64,000 nucleotides of DNA from Pseudomonas sp. G.S.17 (lineage in GTDB: Bacteria > Pseudomonadota > Gammaproteobacteria > Pseudomonadales > Pseudomonadaceae): positions 5,887,501 to 5,951,500 of the forward strand of contig NZ_CP151076.1 of NCBI RefSeq assembly GCF_038096165.1, written 5' to 3'. Under the pieces are notes generated by a model, which worked only from the letters and a program-made list of their open reading frames with translations, was not told the origin of the DNA and made no database searches. Positions within the stretch are counted from its first letter, which is position 1; the number at the start of each line of letters is the position of its first letter. Made by a program: the position numbers and the translations under genes. This document shows positions 39,324 through 47,772 of this stretch, piece after piece.

Positions 39324-39576
39324 TCAACAGAGTTCTGCCACCGGGGTGCTGAGTCACCTCAACCGCTGCTGAAGAACATTGACCCCAGGTCAGACCGTCG
39401 CGGATAGATGCCTGCGGTCCTACTGGCCCTTTGAGGCCTTAACGTAATCGGCATACCGCGAGCTTACCCAATGTTGGCCAGAAGCCGTAACGCTTCCTCG
39501 AACAGGCCTTATACATAGATGCAACCGGGTAGCAGTGTTCAAAAGCAGGTTGAAAGTGTGGGCGAGTCCATACATA
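39324..39576 (+). ncRNA. Candidate bridge RNA/seekRNA region of the IS
   Basis: The 253-bp non-coding right end contains CGGTCCTAC (39415-39423), antisense to the right target GTAGGACCG, and GCATACCG (39451-39458), sense to the left flank at 38128-38135. It also has CCAAT (39468-39472), antisense to the left element end ATTGG, and ATACATA (39512-39518), sense to the right element end. That is one antisense and one sense guide for each of target and donor, as expected for IS110-type guides. Transcript ends and folding are unknown. Confidence 0.55.
39560..39571. repeat. IS right subterminal inverted repeat
   Basis: GGGCGAGTCCAT, the exact complement of the left repeat, 5 bp from the right junction. 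Confidence 0.9.
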
Positions 39577-39663
39577 GGACCGGCTTTAGCCGGGAGAAGG
39601 CCAGCACAGCTGGAGTATTTGCGGCGGCAGATTCTTCGCTCTCCCGGCTAAAGCCAGTCCTAC
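39577..39663. repeat. REPIN interrupted by the IS (right part)
   Basis: Begins ggaccggctttagccggg without its first gta, which lies at 38135-38137 on the other side of the IS. The right arm ctcccggctaaagccagtcctac is complete. Confidence 0.9.
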
Positions 39664-39700
39664 GGCTCCCGTGAATGCCGTTCACCATCAGGAGCTCTGA

Positions 39701-40513
39701 TCATCTCTGGCATTTCGGACAATACACACTCGCCCGCTGCCCCAGCTTGATCTCCCGCAGGGTTGTGCCGCAGACCTTGCAGGGTTGGTCGCCGCGACCA
39801 TAAGCGAACAGTTCCTGCTGGAAGTAGCCCGGTTTGCCGTCGCCACCGGTGAAGTCGCGCAACGTCGTGCCGCCACGCTCGATGGCATGGGCCAGGATGC
39901 GCTTGATTTCCATGGCAAGCACCAGATACCGCGCCCTGGAAATGCTCTTGGCCTCCCGGCGCGGATCGATGCCCGCAGCGAACAACGCTTCGGTCGCGTA
40001 AATATTGCCGACACCCACCACCACGGCGTTATCCATGATGAACGGCTTCACGGCAATCGTCTTGCCACGGGAGCGTTCGAACAGACGCTCGCCGTCAAAC
40101 AGATCGGTCAACGGCTCCGGCCCGAGACGGATCAACAGTTCGTGGTTGAGGGGATCAAGGCTCCAGAGCATCGCCCCGAAACGGCGCGGATCGGTGTAGC
40201 GCAGGGCCAGCCCGGATTCCAGCTCGATATCCACGTGCTCATGCTTGAGCGCGGGCAAGCCGACCTCAACCAGACGCAGATTGCCCGACATGCCCAAATG
40301 GCTGATCAACGTGCCGACTTCGGCCTGAATCAGCAGGTATTTGGCGCGGCGCTCGACCAGCACGATTTTCTGACCCGACAAGCGCACATCGAGGTCTTCC
40401 GGGATCGGCCAGCGCAGGCGACGATCACGCACAATGACGCGGCTGACCCGCTGACCTTCCAGATGAGGCGCAATGCCTCGGCGGGTGGTTTCGACTTCAG
40501 GTAATTCAGGCAT
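39701..40513 (-). CDS. mutM: Formamidopyrimidine-DNA glycosylase
   Basis: Removes 8-oxoguanine and formamidopyrimidines and nicks the abasic site. The 270 residues start [13 protein letters not shown]: Pro2 is the nucleophile, so the start must be ATG 40513 and not the TTG two codons upstream. The lysine-bearing and H2TH segments ([12 protein letters not shown]) and the C-terminal zinc finger (CKVC...YCPKC) are present. Confidence 0.96.
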   Translation of the reverse strand: MPELPEVETTRRGIAPHLEGQRVSRVIVRDRRLRWPIPEDLDVRLSGQKIVLVERRAKYLLIQAEVGTLISHLGMSGNLRLVEVGLPALKHEHVDIELESGLALRYTDPRRFGAMLWSLDPLNHELLIRLGPEPLTDLFDGERLFERSRGKTIAVKPFIMDNAVVVGVGNIYATEALFAAGIDPRREAKSISRARYLVLAMEIKRILAHAIERGGTTLRDFTGGDGKPGYFQQELFAYGRGDQPCKVCGTTLREIKLGQRASVYCPKCQR

Positions 40514-40556
40514 GGGCAACTCGGTGGCGCGCGGGTGAAAGGCCGTCAGCGCAAAG

Positions 40557-41423
40557 TCAGTGTGCGGCCAGTTCGCGAATGCTTTCTTTAAGGTTTTCGA
40601 AATCGTAATCGGACAGACCGACGTAATCCAGAATCAAATGCCCGATAGCATTCCATTCATGGTCTTCGCTCTGATTGCCCAGCACCCGATGGGACGCGCA
40701 GATATGCTCGGCCATTTTCAGTACCGCCAGGAGATTCTTCAGCGGCGCATTGCGCCCGGAATCATCCTGGAAAATCGCCAGCGCATTGTGATGGTTGGCT
40801 ATCGCGTTGCTGACATGCTCCGGCAAACGCCAGGATTTGGCGGTGAAATACCCCACCACGGCATGGTTGGTACTCAACGCCTCGTTTTCGGTGTCCACCA
40901 CGCGCATGGCCGGGCCGGCATTGGCATAGCCTTGCTCAAGCACGTCCATATAGTTGGGGAAACGCTTGAGCATCAGCGGAATACCACAATCATGAAACAG
41001 ACCCAGCGCGTAGGCTTCGTCCGCGGTTTGCGAGCCGATGCGCTTGGCCAACGTCATGCTGGTATTGGCCACGTCCTGCGCCGAATCCCAGAAACGGTTC
41101 AGCGTTACGATGGTTTCGTCCGACATCTCACCCTTGATCGACAGGGCGTTGATCAAATTGATGACGGTGCGGCTGCCCAGCAGATTCACGGCGCGCTGGA
41201 TCGAGGCGATCTTGTTGGTGAGCCCGTAATGCGACGAATTGACGATTTTCAGGAGCGCCCCGGACAATCCGGGATCCTGCGAGATCAGGCGGGAGATCAC
41301 GCCCAGATCCGGGTCCGGCATGTACTGCTCCATCTGCAAATCCACCATGATTTGCGGCTGCGGCGGCACGCTAATGCCTTGCAACGCCTGCTGGATTTGC
41401 TCGGGGGTTAGCTCTTGGGACAT
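40557..41423 (-). CDS. HDOD-domain protein
   Basis: The 288-residue cytoplasmic protein has an HDOD domain ([14 protein letters not shown] at the start, then [21 protein letters not shown]). It retains HDCG and ANHHN segments reminiscent of HD hydrolases without a full HD phosphohydrolase motif. HDOD proteins act in signalling and stress control, but the partner here is unknown. ATG 41423 is preceded by a region with two inverted repeats. Confidence 0.85.
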   Translation of the reverse strand: MSQELTPEQIQQALQGISVPPQPQIMVDLQMEQYMPDPDLGVISRLISQDPGLSGALLKIVNSSHYGLTNKIASIQRAVNLLGSRTVINLINALSIKGEMSDETIVTLNRFWDSAQDVANTSMTLAKRIGSQTADEAYALGLFHDCGIPLMLKRFPNYMDVLEQGYANAGPAMRVVDTENEALSTNHAVVGYFTAKSWRLPEHVSNAIANHHNALAIFQDDSGRNAPLKNLLAVLKMAEHICASHRVLGNQSEDHEWNAIGHLILDYVGLSDYDFENLKESIRELAAH

Positions 41424-41502
41424 AGGTACGCACTCGGGGGCAGACCTGGATTCTACCCCCTGAGGCCGCCAATTCCATAACCACTGATTCATAAGCTTTA
41501 CA

Positions 41503-41528
41503 CGTTCGAAGCGCCGACACTTCGAACG
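41503..41528. promoter_or_regulatory. Perfect 9-bp inverted repeat upstream of the HDOD gene
   Basis: CGTTCGAAG-N8-CTTCGAACG, 80 bp upstream of the HDOD gene in the divergent HDOD/rlmI region. It could be an operator or a stem-loop. There is no T run on either side. Confidence 0.55.
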
Positions 41529-41585
41529 CTCAAGTCCAACCTGCGCAGCGCATTCAAATGAATGATAAAAAACGTGGCAAGCTTG

Positions 41586-41598
41586 CGTTCAATGAACG
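41586..41598. promoter_or_regulatory. 13-bp palindrome in the HDOD/rlmI intergenic region
   Basis: CGTTCAATGAACG is a perfect 6-bp dyad around one base, between the HDOD repeat and the rlmI promoter region. Binding protein unknown. The rest of this 300-bp interval holds nothing else I can identify except the -10 at 41692. Confidence 0.4.
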
Positions 41599-41691
41599 AA
41601 TTTCATGCGTTACAAAGTTTGATTCCCGACAGGTCCAGTACCGCTAGCCGGTTAATTACCGTGATCTCGGCCCCAGAACGGCATGACGCGC

Positions 41692-41697
41692 TATAAT
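41692..41697 (+). promoter_or_regulatory. Candidate -10 element for rlmI
   Basis: Perfect TATAAT 27 nt upstream of the rlmI start; the -35 region (ggcccc) is not consensus. Confidence 0.4.
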
Positions 41698-41723
41698 CCC
41701 GCTCTTTTTTCCGGAGCGACGTC

Positions 41724-42920
41724 ATGTCCCTGCCTAGCTTGCGCCTCAAAGCCAACGCCGACCGTCGCCTGCGCGCCGGTCACCTGTGGGTCTACAGCAA
41801 CGAAATCGACGTAGCCGCGACCCCGCTGAACGGCTTTGCCGCAGGCGACCAGGCCCTGTTGGAAGCCGCTGGCGGCAAACCGCTCGGCATCGTGGCCATG
41901 AGCCCCAACAACCTGATCTGCGCACGCCTGGTTTCGCGCGACATCAAGTTGCCGCTGGACAAATCGCTGCTGGTGCATCGCATCAACGTCGCGCTGTCGC
42001 TGCGTGAGCGTCTGTTCGACAAGCCGTTCTATCGACTGGTCTTCGGTGACTCCGACCTGCTGCCGGGTCTGGTGGTTGATCGTTTCGGCGACATTCTGGT
42101 TGTCCAGCTGGCTTCGGCCACCATGGAAAACCTCAAGGACGACGTCATTGCTGCTCTGGTCCAGGTACTCAAGCCAAGCGGCATCCTGTTCAAGAATGAC
42201 TCGGCTGCCCGCGACGCCGAAGGCCTGAATCGCTATGTCGAAACCGTCTTTGGTCTGGTTCCGGAGTGGGTCGCGCTGGAAGAGAACGGCGTGAAATTCG
42301 AAGCGCCGGTCATGGCCGGGCAGAAAACCGGCTGGTTCTACGACCACCGCATGAACCGCGCGCGCATCGCCCCGTACGTCAAAGGCAAACGCGTTCTGGA
42401 CTTGTACAGCTACATCGGCGGCTGGGGCATCCAGGCGGCCGCGTTCGGCGCCAGCGACGTGACGTGCGTCGACGCGTCCTCGTTCGCCCTGGACGGCGTG
42501 GAGCGTAACGCCGCGCTGAACGGTTTCGCGGAAAAAATGACCTGCATCGAAGGCGATGTGTTCGAAGCACTGAAAGAGCTGAAGGCCGGCGAAGAGCGTT
42601 TCGACGTGATCATCACTGACCCTCCGGCGTTCATCAAACGCAAGAAGGACATGAAGAACGGCGAAGGCGCGTATCGCCGCCTGAACGAGCAAGCCATGCG
42701 TTTGCTCAGCAAGGACGGCATCCTGATCAGCGCTTCATGCTCGATGCACCTGCCGGAAGATGATCTGCAAAACATCCTGCTGACCAGCGCCCGCCATCTG
42801 GATCGCAACATCCAGCTGCTGGAACGCGGCAGTCAAGGCCCGGATCACCCGGTCCACCCGGCCATCGCCGAGACGCGCTACATCAAGAGCATCACTTGCC
42901 GATTGCTGCCTAACAGCTGA
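41724..42920 (+). CDS. rlmI: 23S rRNA (cytosine(1962)-C(5))-methyltransferase RlmI
   Basis: The 398 residues have an N-terminal PUA domain (LRLKANADRRLRAGHLWVYS), an EEHAD-like middle domain (VVDRFGDILVVQ) and a class I SAM domain with LDLYSYIGGWGIQAAAFGAS and TDPPAFIKRKKD. The C-terminal SCSMHLPEDD has a catalytic-type cysteine. The family also includes broader RlmI-like enzymes; m5C1962 is the most likely target. Confidence 0.92.
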   Translation: MSLPSLRLKANADRRLRAGHLWVYSNEIDVAATPLNGFAAGDQALLEAAGGKPLGIVAMSPNNLICARLVSRDIKLPLDKSLLVHRINVALSLRERLFDKPFYRLVFGDSDLLPGLVVDRFGDILVVQLASATMENLKDDVIAALVQVLKPSGILFKNDSAARDAEGLNRYVETVFGLVPEWVALEENGVKFEAPVMAGQKTGWFYDHRMNRARIAPYVKGKRVLDLYSYIGGWGIQAAAFGASDVTCVDASSFALDGVERNAALNGFAEKMTCIEGDVFEALKELKAGEERFDVIITDPPAFIKRKKDMKNGEGAYRRLNEQAMRLLSKDGILISASCSMHLPEDDLQNILLTSARHLDRNIQLLERGSQGPDHPVHPAIAETRYIKSITCRLLPNS

Positions 42921-42968
42921 GTTCGGCTGATAAATCCCGGCCCGCTGCAATGGCGGGCAGGGATATTC

Positions 42969-43054
42969 GTTGGAGCGAGGAGCCAACTTGTTGGCGAGGC
43001 GGAGTTTCAGGCCCCTTCGCGAGCAAGCTCGCTCCCACACAAGTTCGCTCCAAC
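42969..43054. repeat. Hybrid REPIN (nested arms)
   Basis: Outer arms gttggagcgaggagccaac and gttcgctccaac pair with each other. Inside the right arm is a full gcgagcaagctcgctcccac half of another family. The remaining ~250 bp up to 43302 holds no gene I can support. Confidence 0.75.
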
Positions 43055-43302
43055 AGGGCTACCGCAAGTCCGAATTCCTGCACGCCTCGCATCCAGTAAT
43101 GAACCTGAAACCATTCCCACTGTCTGTGACTTGGGGATAAAACGGATGGCGTGTCGGACGTAGAACCCAAACGGGCTTCAGCTGTGCGTCAGCCCGTCGC
43201 CAAACTCCGCAGCAGTAGCAGCGATATGCCTGGCAATCGTTGCCCCATCTTTACCGGCCCGTGCATCGGCGCCTTTATCTTTTCCTTTCATCGAAGATAA
43301 CA

Positions 43303-43989
43303 ATGTCTATGTCTCGTCACCTTTCTGCCTTCCTCTCTCGAATCCCACAACTGCTGAACCAGCCGCGTCGCGCCATTGTTGGTGCCGGCTTGCTCGGCGG
43401 CCTGCTCGCGCTGTGTGGCCCAACCCACGCCGCAGAAGCCAAAGCCAACGAACGCTGGGTCAGCGACAGCCTCAACACCTTTGTCCGCAGCGGTCCAACC
43501 GATGGCTACCGGATTGTCGGCACCCTGAAGTCCGGACAAAAAGTCGAATTGCTCAACACTCAAGGCGACTACAGCCAGGTCCGCAGCGAAGGCGGCGGCA
43601 CCGTATGGATTCCCAGCAGCGACTTGCAGAGCATGCCAAGCCCTACCGAACGCTTGCCGGAACTGTCCCAGCAAGTGGTGGACCTGACCAGCCAGTTGAA
43701 AAACATCGACGACACCTGGAAGACCCGCGTGCAAGGCATGCAGGAGACGCTGGACACTCGCAAGAAATTGATCGACGAACTCGAAGCCCGCACCAAGGAC
43801 CTCAACGCGCAACTGGTCGATAGCCAGTCGGAACTGCGCAGTTCCCAGGCCAAGCTTGGCGACGAAAACAAACAGGTGCTGATGCGCTATATGGTTTACG
43901 GCGGCAGCATCGCCGGCGCCGGATTACTGGTCGGCCTCATCATTCCCGCGCTAACCCGTGGCCGCAAGAAGAATGATGGGTGGGTTTGA
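43303..43989 (+). CDS. TIGR04211-type SH3-domain membrane protein
   Basis: The 228-residue protein has a signal or anchor segment (~24-43) ending at THA, a bacterial SH3 domain (RWVSDSLNTFVRSGPTDGYR, then KVELLNTQGDYSQVR), a long coiled coil (residues ~115-195) and a C-terminal membrane helix (~198-217) followed by a basic tail RGRKK. The architecture matches E. coli YgiM. Probably anchored with the SH3 domain in the periplasm. Function unknown. Confidence 0.85.
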   Translation: MSMSRHLSAFLSRIPQLLNQPRRAIVGAGLLGGLLALCGPTHAAEAKANERWVSDSLNTFVRSGPTDGYRIVGTLKSGQKVELLNTQGDYSQVRSEGGGTVWIPSSDLQSMPSPTERLPELSQQVVDLTSQLKNIDDTWKTRVQGMQETLDTRKKLIDELEARTKDLNAQLVDSQSELRSSQAKLGDENKQVLMRYMVYGGSIAGAGLLVGLIIPALTRGRKKNDGWV

Positions 43990-44022
43990 TCGATTCGCGA
44001 TTCGCGGATTAAGCCCCGGCCT

Positions 44023-44114
44023 GTAGGAGCGAGGCTTGCCCGCGAATGAGGGCGGTACATCCCGCCGAAGGTGGAAACCAGAATCGACGTCTTCGGGGAC
44101 AAGTCCCCTCCTAC
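44023..44114. repeat. Hybrid REPIN of two families
   Basis: The left arm gtaggagcgaggcttgcccgcg belongs to the gcttgcccgcg family; the right arm cttcggggacaagtcccctcctac belongs to the ggggacttgtcccc family. Only the outer gtaggag/ctcctac pair with each other. Confidence 0.8.
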
Positions 44115-44138
44115 CGAATTGACGTTTGAGGCGCGATG

Positions 44139-44549
44139 TTACTGGTCGTACTCGCCTGCCGCTTCCGGCTGATATTCCACTGCCAGCAAGGTGAGCTTGA
44201 GGGTTTTGCCGCTCGGCGCGGGCCAGTCGATGTGCTGGCCGACTTGCAGGCCCAGCAAGGCGGTGCCCATCGGGGCGAGCACGGAAACGGTGCCGTCGGG
44301 GCCGGAGTCCTGCGGGTAGACCAGTTTCAGGTGGTAATCCTTGTGGCTGATTTCTTCGCGGCAATGCACGCGCGAATTCATGGTCACGACACCTGCAGGT
44401 ACTTCATCGTGGCCAACCACTTGATCAGCGCGGTCCAACTCGGCTTGCAGCGCCTCGACGCCCGGCGCGTTTTCGCCTTGCTCGGCGATCAATTTCTCAA
44501 GGCGCTGCACGTCGAGTCGGGTGAGGATGATGGAAGGTGGGGTGCTCAT
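44139..44549 (-). CDS. rnk: Nucleoside diphosphate kinase regulator Rnk
   Basis: The 136 residues, the usual length, comprise an N-terminal coiled-coil (LTRLDVQRLEKLIAEQ) and a GreA/GreB-like C-terminal domain (DYHLKLVYPQDSG, SVLAPMGTALLGL). Rnk binds RNA polymerase and influences Ndk levels and alginate production in P. aeruginosa. ATG 44549 has GGAG 8 nt upstream; a terminator lies just upstream, so rnk has its own promoter. Confidence 0.93.
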   Translation of the reverse strand: MSTPPSIILTRLDVQRLEKLIAEQGENAPGVEALQAELDRADQVVGHDEVPAGVVTMNSRVHCREEISHKDYHLKLVYPQDSGPDGTVSVLAPMGTALLGLQVGQHIDWPAPSGKTLKLTLLAVEYQPEAAGEYDQ

Positions 44550-44580
44550 GGAGGCAGACTCCTTATTTCTGCGCGACATA

Positions 44581-44611
44581 AAACAAAACCCCACCGGATT
44601 CGGCGGGGTTT
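44581..44611 (-). terminator. Terminator of cyaY-DUF1289
   Basis: On the minus strand, AAACCCCGCCGAATCCGGTGGGG followed by TTTTGTTTT. Strong stem with T-rich tail between the DUF1289 gene and rnk. Confidence 0.88.
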
Positions 44612-44696
44612 CAGGACGAGCTTCGATGAATGAAGCATGTCTGGACACTAACACAGACGGACAAATACACAACCTGACGGGCGGGTCAGGCCCGCC

Positions 44697-44951
44697 TCAG
44701 CCTTCGGCGGCTTGATTTGGGTCAGACAATGCGCGGCGCGCCTGGGCGCCTGCGCAAATTTGCCGGCGACGCTCGTCGTCGGCCGAGCGCCATTCGCGGA
44801 TATCTTCGACATGGCGAAAACATCCGAGGCAGACTTTCTGCTCGTCCAGGCGGCACAGGTTGATGCACGGCGAAGCCACCGCCGGGCTGATGTTGCTGAA
44901 CAAGGGTTTCGGCGCACGCACCGGTGCGGTTGTAGCCGTATCAGTCACCAT
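44697..44951 (-). CDS. DUF1289-family cysteine-motif protein
   Basis: The 84-residue protein has the DUF1289 motif SPCINLCRLDEQKVCLGCFR followed by EWRSADDERRR. The four cysteines suggest a bound metal or Fe-S cluster. Its ATG shares a base with the cyaY stop (TGATG), so the two are co-translated, which fits a role near iron-sulfur metabolism. That role is an inference. Confidence 0.87.
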   Translation of the reverse strand: MVTDTATTAPVRAPKPLFSNISPAVASPCINLCRLDEQKVCLGCFRHVEDIREWRSADDERRRQICAGAQARRALSDPNQAAEG

Positions 44952-45283
44952 CAGATCTCGTCGAAGTCGAGCTCGACGCTCGCCTGCTCAAGGGTGATGC
45001 GCGCCAGCATTTCGCTCAACAGCTCATCGCTGGAGTCGCAAACCCAACGTTTTTCTTCTTCGTCGTAGTCGAAGTGAAAACCGCCGGAACGCGCGGCCAG
45101 CCAAAGCTGACGCAAGGGTTCCTGGCGACTGAAAATCAGTTGGCTGCCGTTTTCGAACTTGACGGTCAGCACGCCAGCGGAGTTTTCCAGATCAACGTCC
45201 AGACCACTCTCGTCGAAAATATCTTCCAGCGATTGCTGGGTGGCATCGACCAGATCGTGAAAACGGGCTTCGGTCAAACTCAT
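44951..45283 (-). CDS. cyaY: Iron donor protein CyaY (bacterial frataxin)
   Basis: The 110-residue frataxin binds iron and modulates IscS activity in Fe-S assembly. The acidic first helix (EARFHDLVDATQQSLEDIFDE), the GVLTVKFENGSQLIFSRQEP sheet and the conserved QLWLAARSGGFHF are present. First gene of cyaY-DUF1289, divergent from lptM-lysA. Confidence 0.95.
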   Translation of the reverse strand: MSLTEARFHDLVDATQQSLEDIFDESGLDVDLENSAGVLTVKFENGSQLIFSRQEPLRQLWLAARSGGFHFDYDEEEKRWVCDSSDELLSEMLARITLEQASVELDFDEI

Positions 45284-45480
45284 TACGTGAACCTCGAAAA
45301 GTGTCTACTGACGGCGCAGCGACGCAAGATACGGTCGCTTAAACGTAAATGCAAAGCTTACCCGCTCAACGAGCATGGTAGACGCCAATAATCCGCACGC
45401 CAGGCCCAAACATGGCCCAACCGCGTCAAACCCCCGCCGGACGGGAAGCCCGCCACGTAGGCAAGGCGCTGGGTGGCCGG

Positions 45481-45486
45481 TATACT
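45481..45486 (+). promoter_or_regulatory. Candidate -10 element for the lptM-lysA operon
   Basis: TATACT 36 nt upstream of lptM in the divergent cyaY/lptM region. No good -35 is seen. Confidence 0.35.
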
Positions 45487-45521
45487 CGGGCGCAATTAAT
45501 GCTTTTACAAAGGATTTCGCC

Positions 45522-45668
45522 ATGAAGCGCCTGATCTCTTCGCTTGCTGCGCTTGTCGCGGTCGCCTGTCTTGTTGCCGCCTGTGGTCAAAAAGGCCCGC
45601 TTTATCTGCCTGACGACACCAAATCTCCAGACGAACAAGCCAAGTCGCAATCGCATAAGCATCTTTAA
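45522..45668 (+). CDS. lptM: LPS translocon maturation lipoprotein LptM
   Basis: The 48-residue lipoprotein has a signal and lipobox LVAAC (Cys ~20) followed directly by GQKGPLYLP, the hallmark of LptM (formerly YifL). It promotes correct disulfides in LptD. Located 9 bp upstream of lysA, its usual place. Start ATG 45522 with AAAGGAT upstream. Confidence 0.93.
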   Translation: MKRLISSLAALVAVACLVAACGQKGPLYLPDDTKSPDEQAKSQSHKHL

Positions 45669-45677
45669 GGGAATTAC

Positions 45678-46925
45678 ATGGACGCCTTCAACTACCGCGA
45701 CGGTGAGCTGTTCGCGGAGGGAGTAGCGTTGTCTGCCATTGCCGAGCGTTTCGGCACGCCGACCTACGTCTATTCCCGTGCGCATATAGAAGCGCAGTAT
45801 CGCGCGTTTGCCGACGCGCTGAGCGCCATGCCGCACCTGGTGTGTTTTGCTGTCAAAGCCAACTCCAACCTGGGCGTGCTCAATGTCCTGGCGCGTATGG
45901 GCGCCGGTTTCGACATCGTGTCCCGTGGCGAACTGGAGCGTGTGCTGGCCGCTGGCGGTCAGGCCGACAAGATCGTGTTTTCCGGCGTCGGCAAGACCCG
46001 CGATGACATGCGGCGCGCCCTGGAAGTCGGCGTGCATTGCTTCAACGTCGAATCCACCGACGAACTTGAGCGCCTGCAGATCATTGCGGCTGAACTGAAT
46101 GTTCGTGCGCCGATCTCCCTGCGCGTCAATCCGGACGTCGATGCGGGCACGCATCCGTACATTTCCACCGGCCTGAAAGAGAACAAGTTCGGCATCGCCA
46201 TTGCGGACGCCGAAGACGTGTACATCCGCGCCGCGCAGCTGCCGAATCTGGAAGTGGTCGGCGTCGATTGCCATATCGGCTCGCAACTGACCACGCTGGA
46301 GCCTTTCATCGATGCGCTGGATCGCCTGCTCGCGCTGGTTGATCGCCTCGGTGATTGCGGCATCCACTTGCGTCATATCGATCTGGGCGGCGGGCTCGGC
46401 GTGCGTTATCGCGACGAAGAGCCGCCGCTGGCGTCGGACTACATCAAGGCCGTGCGTGAACGCCTGGACGGTCGCGACCTGTCGCTGGTCTTCGAACCCG
46501 GCCGTTTCATCGTCGCCAACGCTGGCGTGCTGCTGACCCAGGTCGAGTACCTCAAGCACACCGAGCACAAGGATTTCGCCATCGTCGACGCGGCGATGAA
46601 CGACCTGATCCGCCCGGCGCTGTATCAAGCCTGGATGGACGTCACGGCGGTTCGCCCGCGCGATACTGCGCCGCGCACCTACGATATCGTCGGCCCGATC
46701 TGCGAAACCGGTGACTTCCTGGCCAAAGGCCGCGAACTGGCACTGGCTGAAGGCGATCTGCTTGCCGTGCATTCGGCAGGCGCCTACGGTTTTGTCATGA
46801 GCTCGAACTACAACACCCGTGGCCGCACCGCTGAAGTACTGGTCGACGGCGCGCACGCTTTCGAAGTACGCCGCCGGGAAACCGTGGCCGAGCTGTTTGC
46901 CGGCGAAAGCCTGCTGCCGGAGTAA
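45678..46925 (+). CDS. lysA: Diaminopimelate decarboxylase
   Basis: Last step of lysine synthesis (meso-DAP to lysine + CO2), PLP-dependent. The 415 residues have the PLP lysine in CFAVKANSNLGVL (~59), HIGSQLTTLEPF, the glycine loop DLGGGLGVRY, EPGRFIVANAG, and the active-site cysteine in GPICETGDFLA. Cotranscribed with dapF (3 bp gap). Confidence 0.97.
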   Translation: MDAFNYRDGELFAEGVALSAIAERFGTPTYVYSRAHIEAQYRAFADALSAMPHLVCFAVKANSNLGVLNVLARMGAGFDIVSRGELERVLAAGGQADKIVFSGVGKTRDDMRRALEVGVHCFNVESTDELERLQIIAAELNVRAPISLRVNPDVDAGTHPYISTGLKENKFGIAIADAEDVYIRAAQLPNLEVVGVDCHIGSQLTTLEPFIDALDRLLALVDRLGDCGIHLRHIDLGGGLGVRYRDEEPPLASDYIKAVRERLDGRDLSLVFEPGRFIVANAGVLLTQVEYLKHTEHKDFAIVDAAMNDLIRPALYQAWMDVTAVRPRDTAPRTYDIVGPICETGDFLAKGRELALAEGDLLAVHSAGAYGFVMSSNYNTRGRTAEVLVDGAHAFEVRRRETVAELFAGESLLPE

Positions 46926-46928
46926 CCC

Positions 46929-47759
46929 ATGCTGCTGCGTTTTACCAAGATGCACGGCCTGGGCAACGACTTCATGGTTCTGGACCTTGTGAGTCAGCAC
47001 GCGCATATTTTGCCCAAGCACGCCAAGCAATGGGGCGACCGGCATACCGGCGTGGGTTTCGATCAGCTGTTGCTGGTGGAAACCCCGACCAATCCGGATG
47101 TGGATTTCCGTTACCGGATCTTCAATTCCGATGGTTCCGAGGTCGAGCAGTGCGGCAACGGCGCGCGCTGCTTCGCCCGCTTCGTGCTGGATAAACGCCT
47201 GACCGCCAAGCGGCAGATCAAGGTCGAGACCAAAAGCGGGATTATCGAACTGGACATCCGCAACGATGGCCAGATCAGCGTCGACATGGGGCCGCCGCGC
47301 CTGATCCCGGAAGAAATTCCGTTCCAGGCCGTGGAACAGGCCTTGAGCTACAGCCTTGATGTAGACGGACAAACCGTCGAGCTGGCTGCGGTGTCGATGG
47401 GCAATCCCCACGCGGTGCTGCGCGTCGACGACATCAACAATGCCCCGGTGCACACACTCGGGCCGAAAATCGAGCATCACCCACGCTTTCCGGCGCGCGT
47501 GAACGTCGGCTTTCTGTATGTCGTGGATCGTCAGCGCGCACAGTTGCGGGTCTGGGAACGCGGTGCCGGGGAAACCCAGGCATGCGGCACCGGAGCCTGC
47601 GCCGCAGCCGTTGCAGCCATCAGCCAGGGCTGGATGGATTCGCCGCTGCTGATCGACCTGCCGGGTGGCCGCCTGTCCATCGAATGGGCCGGCCCAGGTC
47701 ACCCGGTCATGATGACCGGCCCCGCTGTTCGGGTTTATGAAGGCCAAGTTCGTCTATAA
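46929..47759 (+). CDS. dapF: Diaminopimelate epimerase
   Basis: Epimerises LL-DAP to meso-DAP for lysine and peptidoglycan. The 276 residues have both catalytic cysteines in conserved loops: [12 protein letters not shown] (~75) and [13 protein letters not shown] (~218). N-terminal [11 protein letters not shown] is typical. Confidence 0.97.
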   Translation: MLLRFTKMHGLGNDFMVLDLVSQHAHILPKHAKQWGDRHTGVGFDQLLLVETPTNPDVDFRYRIFNSDGSEVEQCGNGARCFARFVLDKRLTAKRQIKVETKSGIIELDIRNDGQISVDMGPPRLIPEEIPFQAVEQALSYSLDVDGQTVELAAVSMGNPHAVLRVDDINNAPVHTLGPKIEHHPRFPARVNVGFLYVVDRQRAQLRVWERGAGETQACGTGACAAAVAAISQGWMDSPLLIDLPGGRLSIEWAGPGHPVMMTGPAVRVYEGQVRL

Positions 47760-47772
47760 GTGAGCAAATGCG

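Larger units (their letters stand above)
38138..39576 (+). mobile_element. Complete IS110/IS1111-family insertion sequence inserted in a REP
   Basis: About 1.44 kb. It has one transposase gene, a short left non-coding end (82 bp) and a long right non-coding end (253 bp). Subterminal 12-bp inverted repeats (ATGGACTCGCCC / GGGCGAGTCCAT) are each set 5 bp in from the ends. These are features of the IS1111 group: subterminal inverted repeats and a longer 3' non-coding part. There is no long target duplication; both junctions share only TA. Removing the element restores ccgta + ggaccggctttagcc, an intact REP. Confidence 0.9.

Noticed and set aside
45426..47747. 773-codon open frame on the minus strand
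   Set aside because: Antisense to lptM, lysA and dapF, all of which carry complete catalytic motifs on the plus strand.
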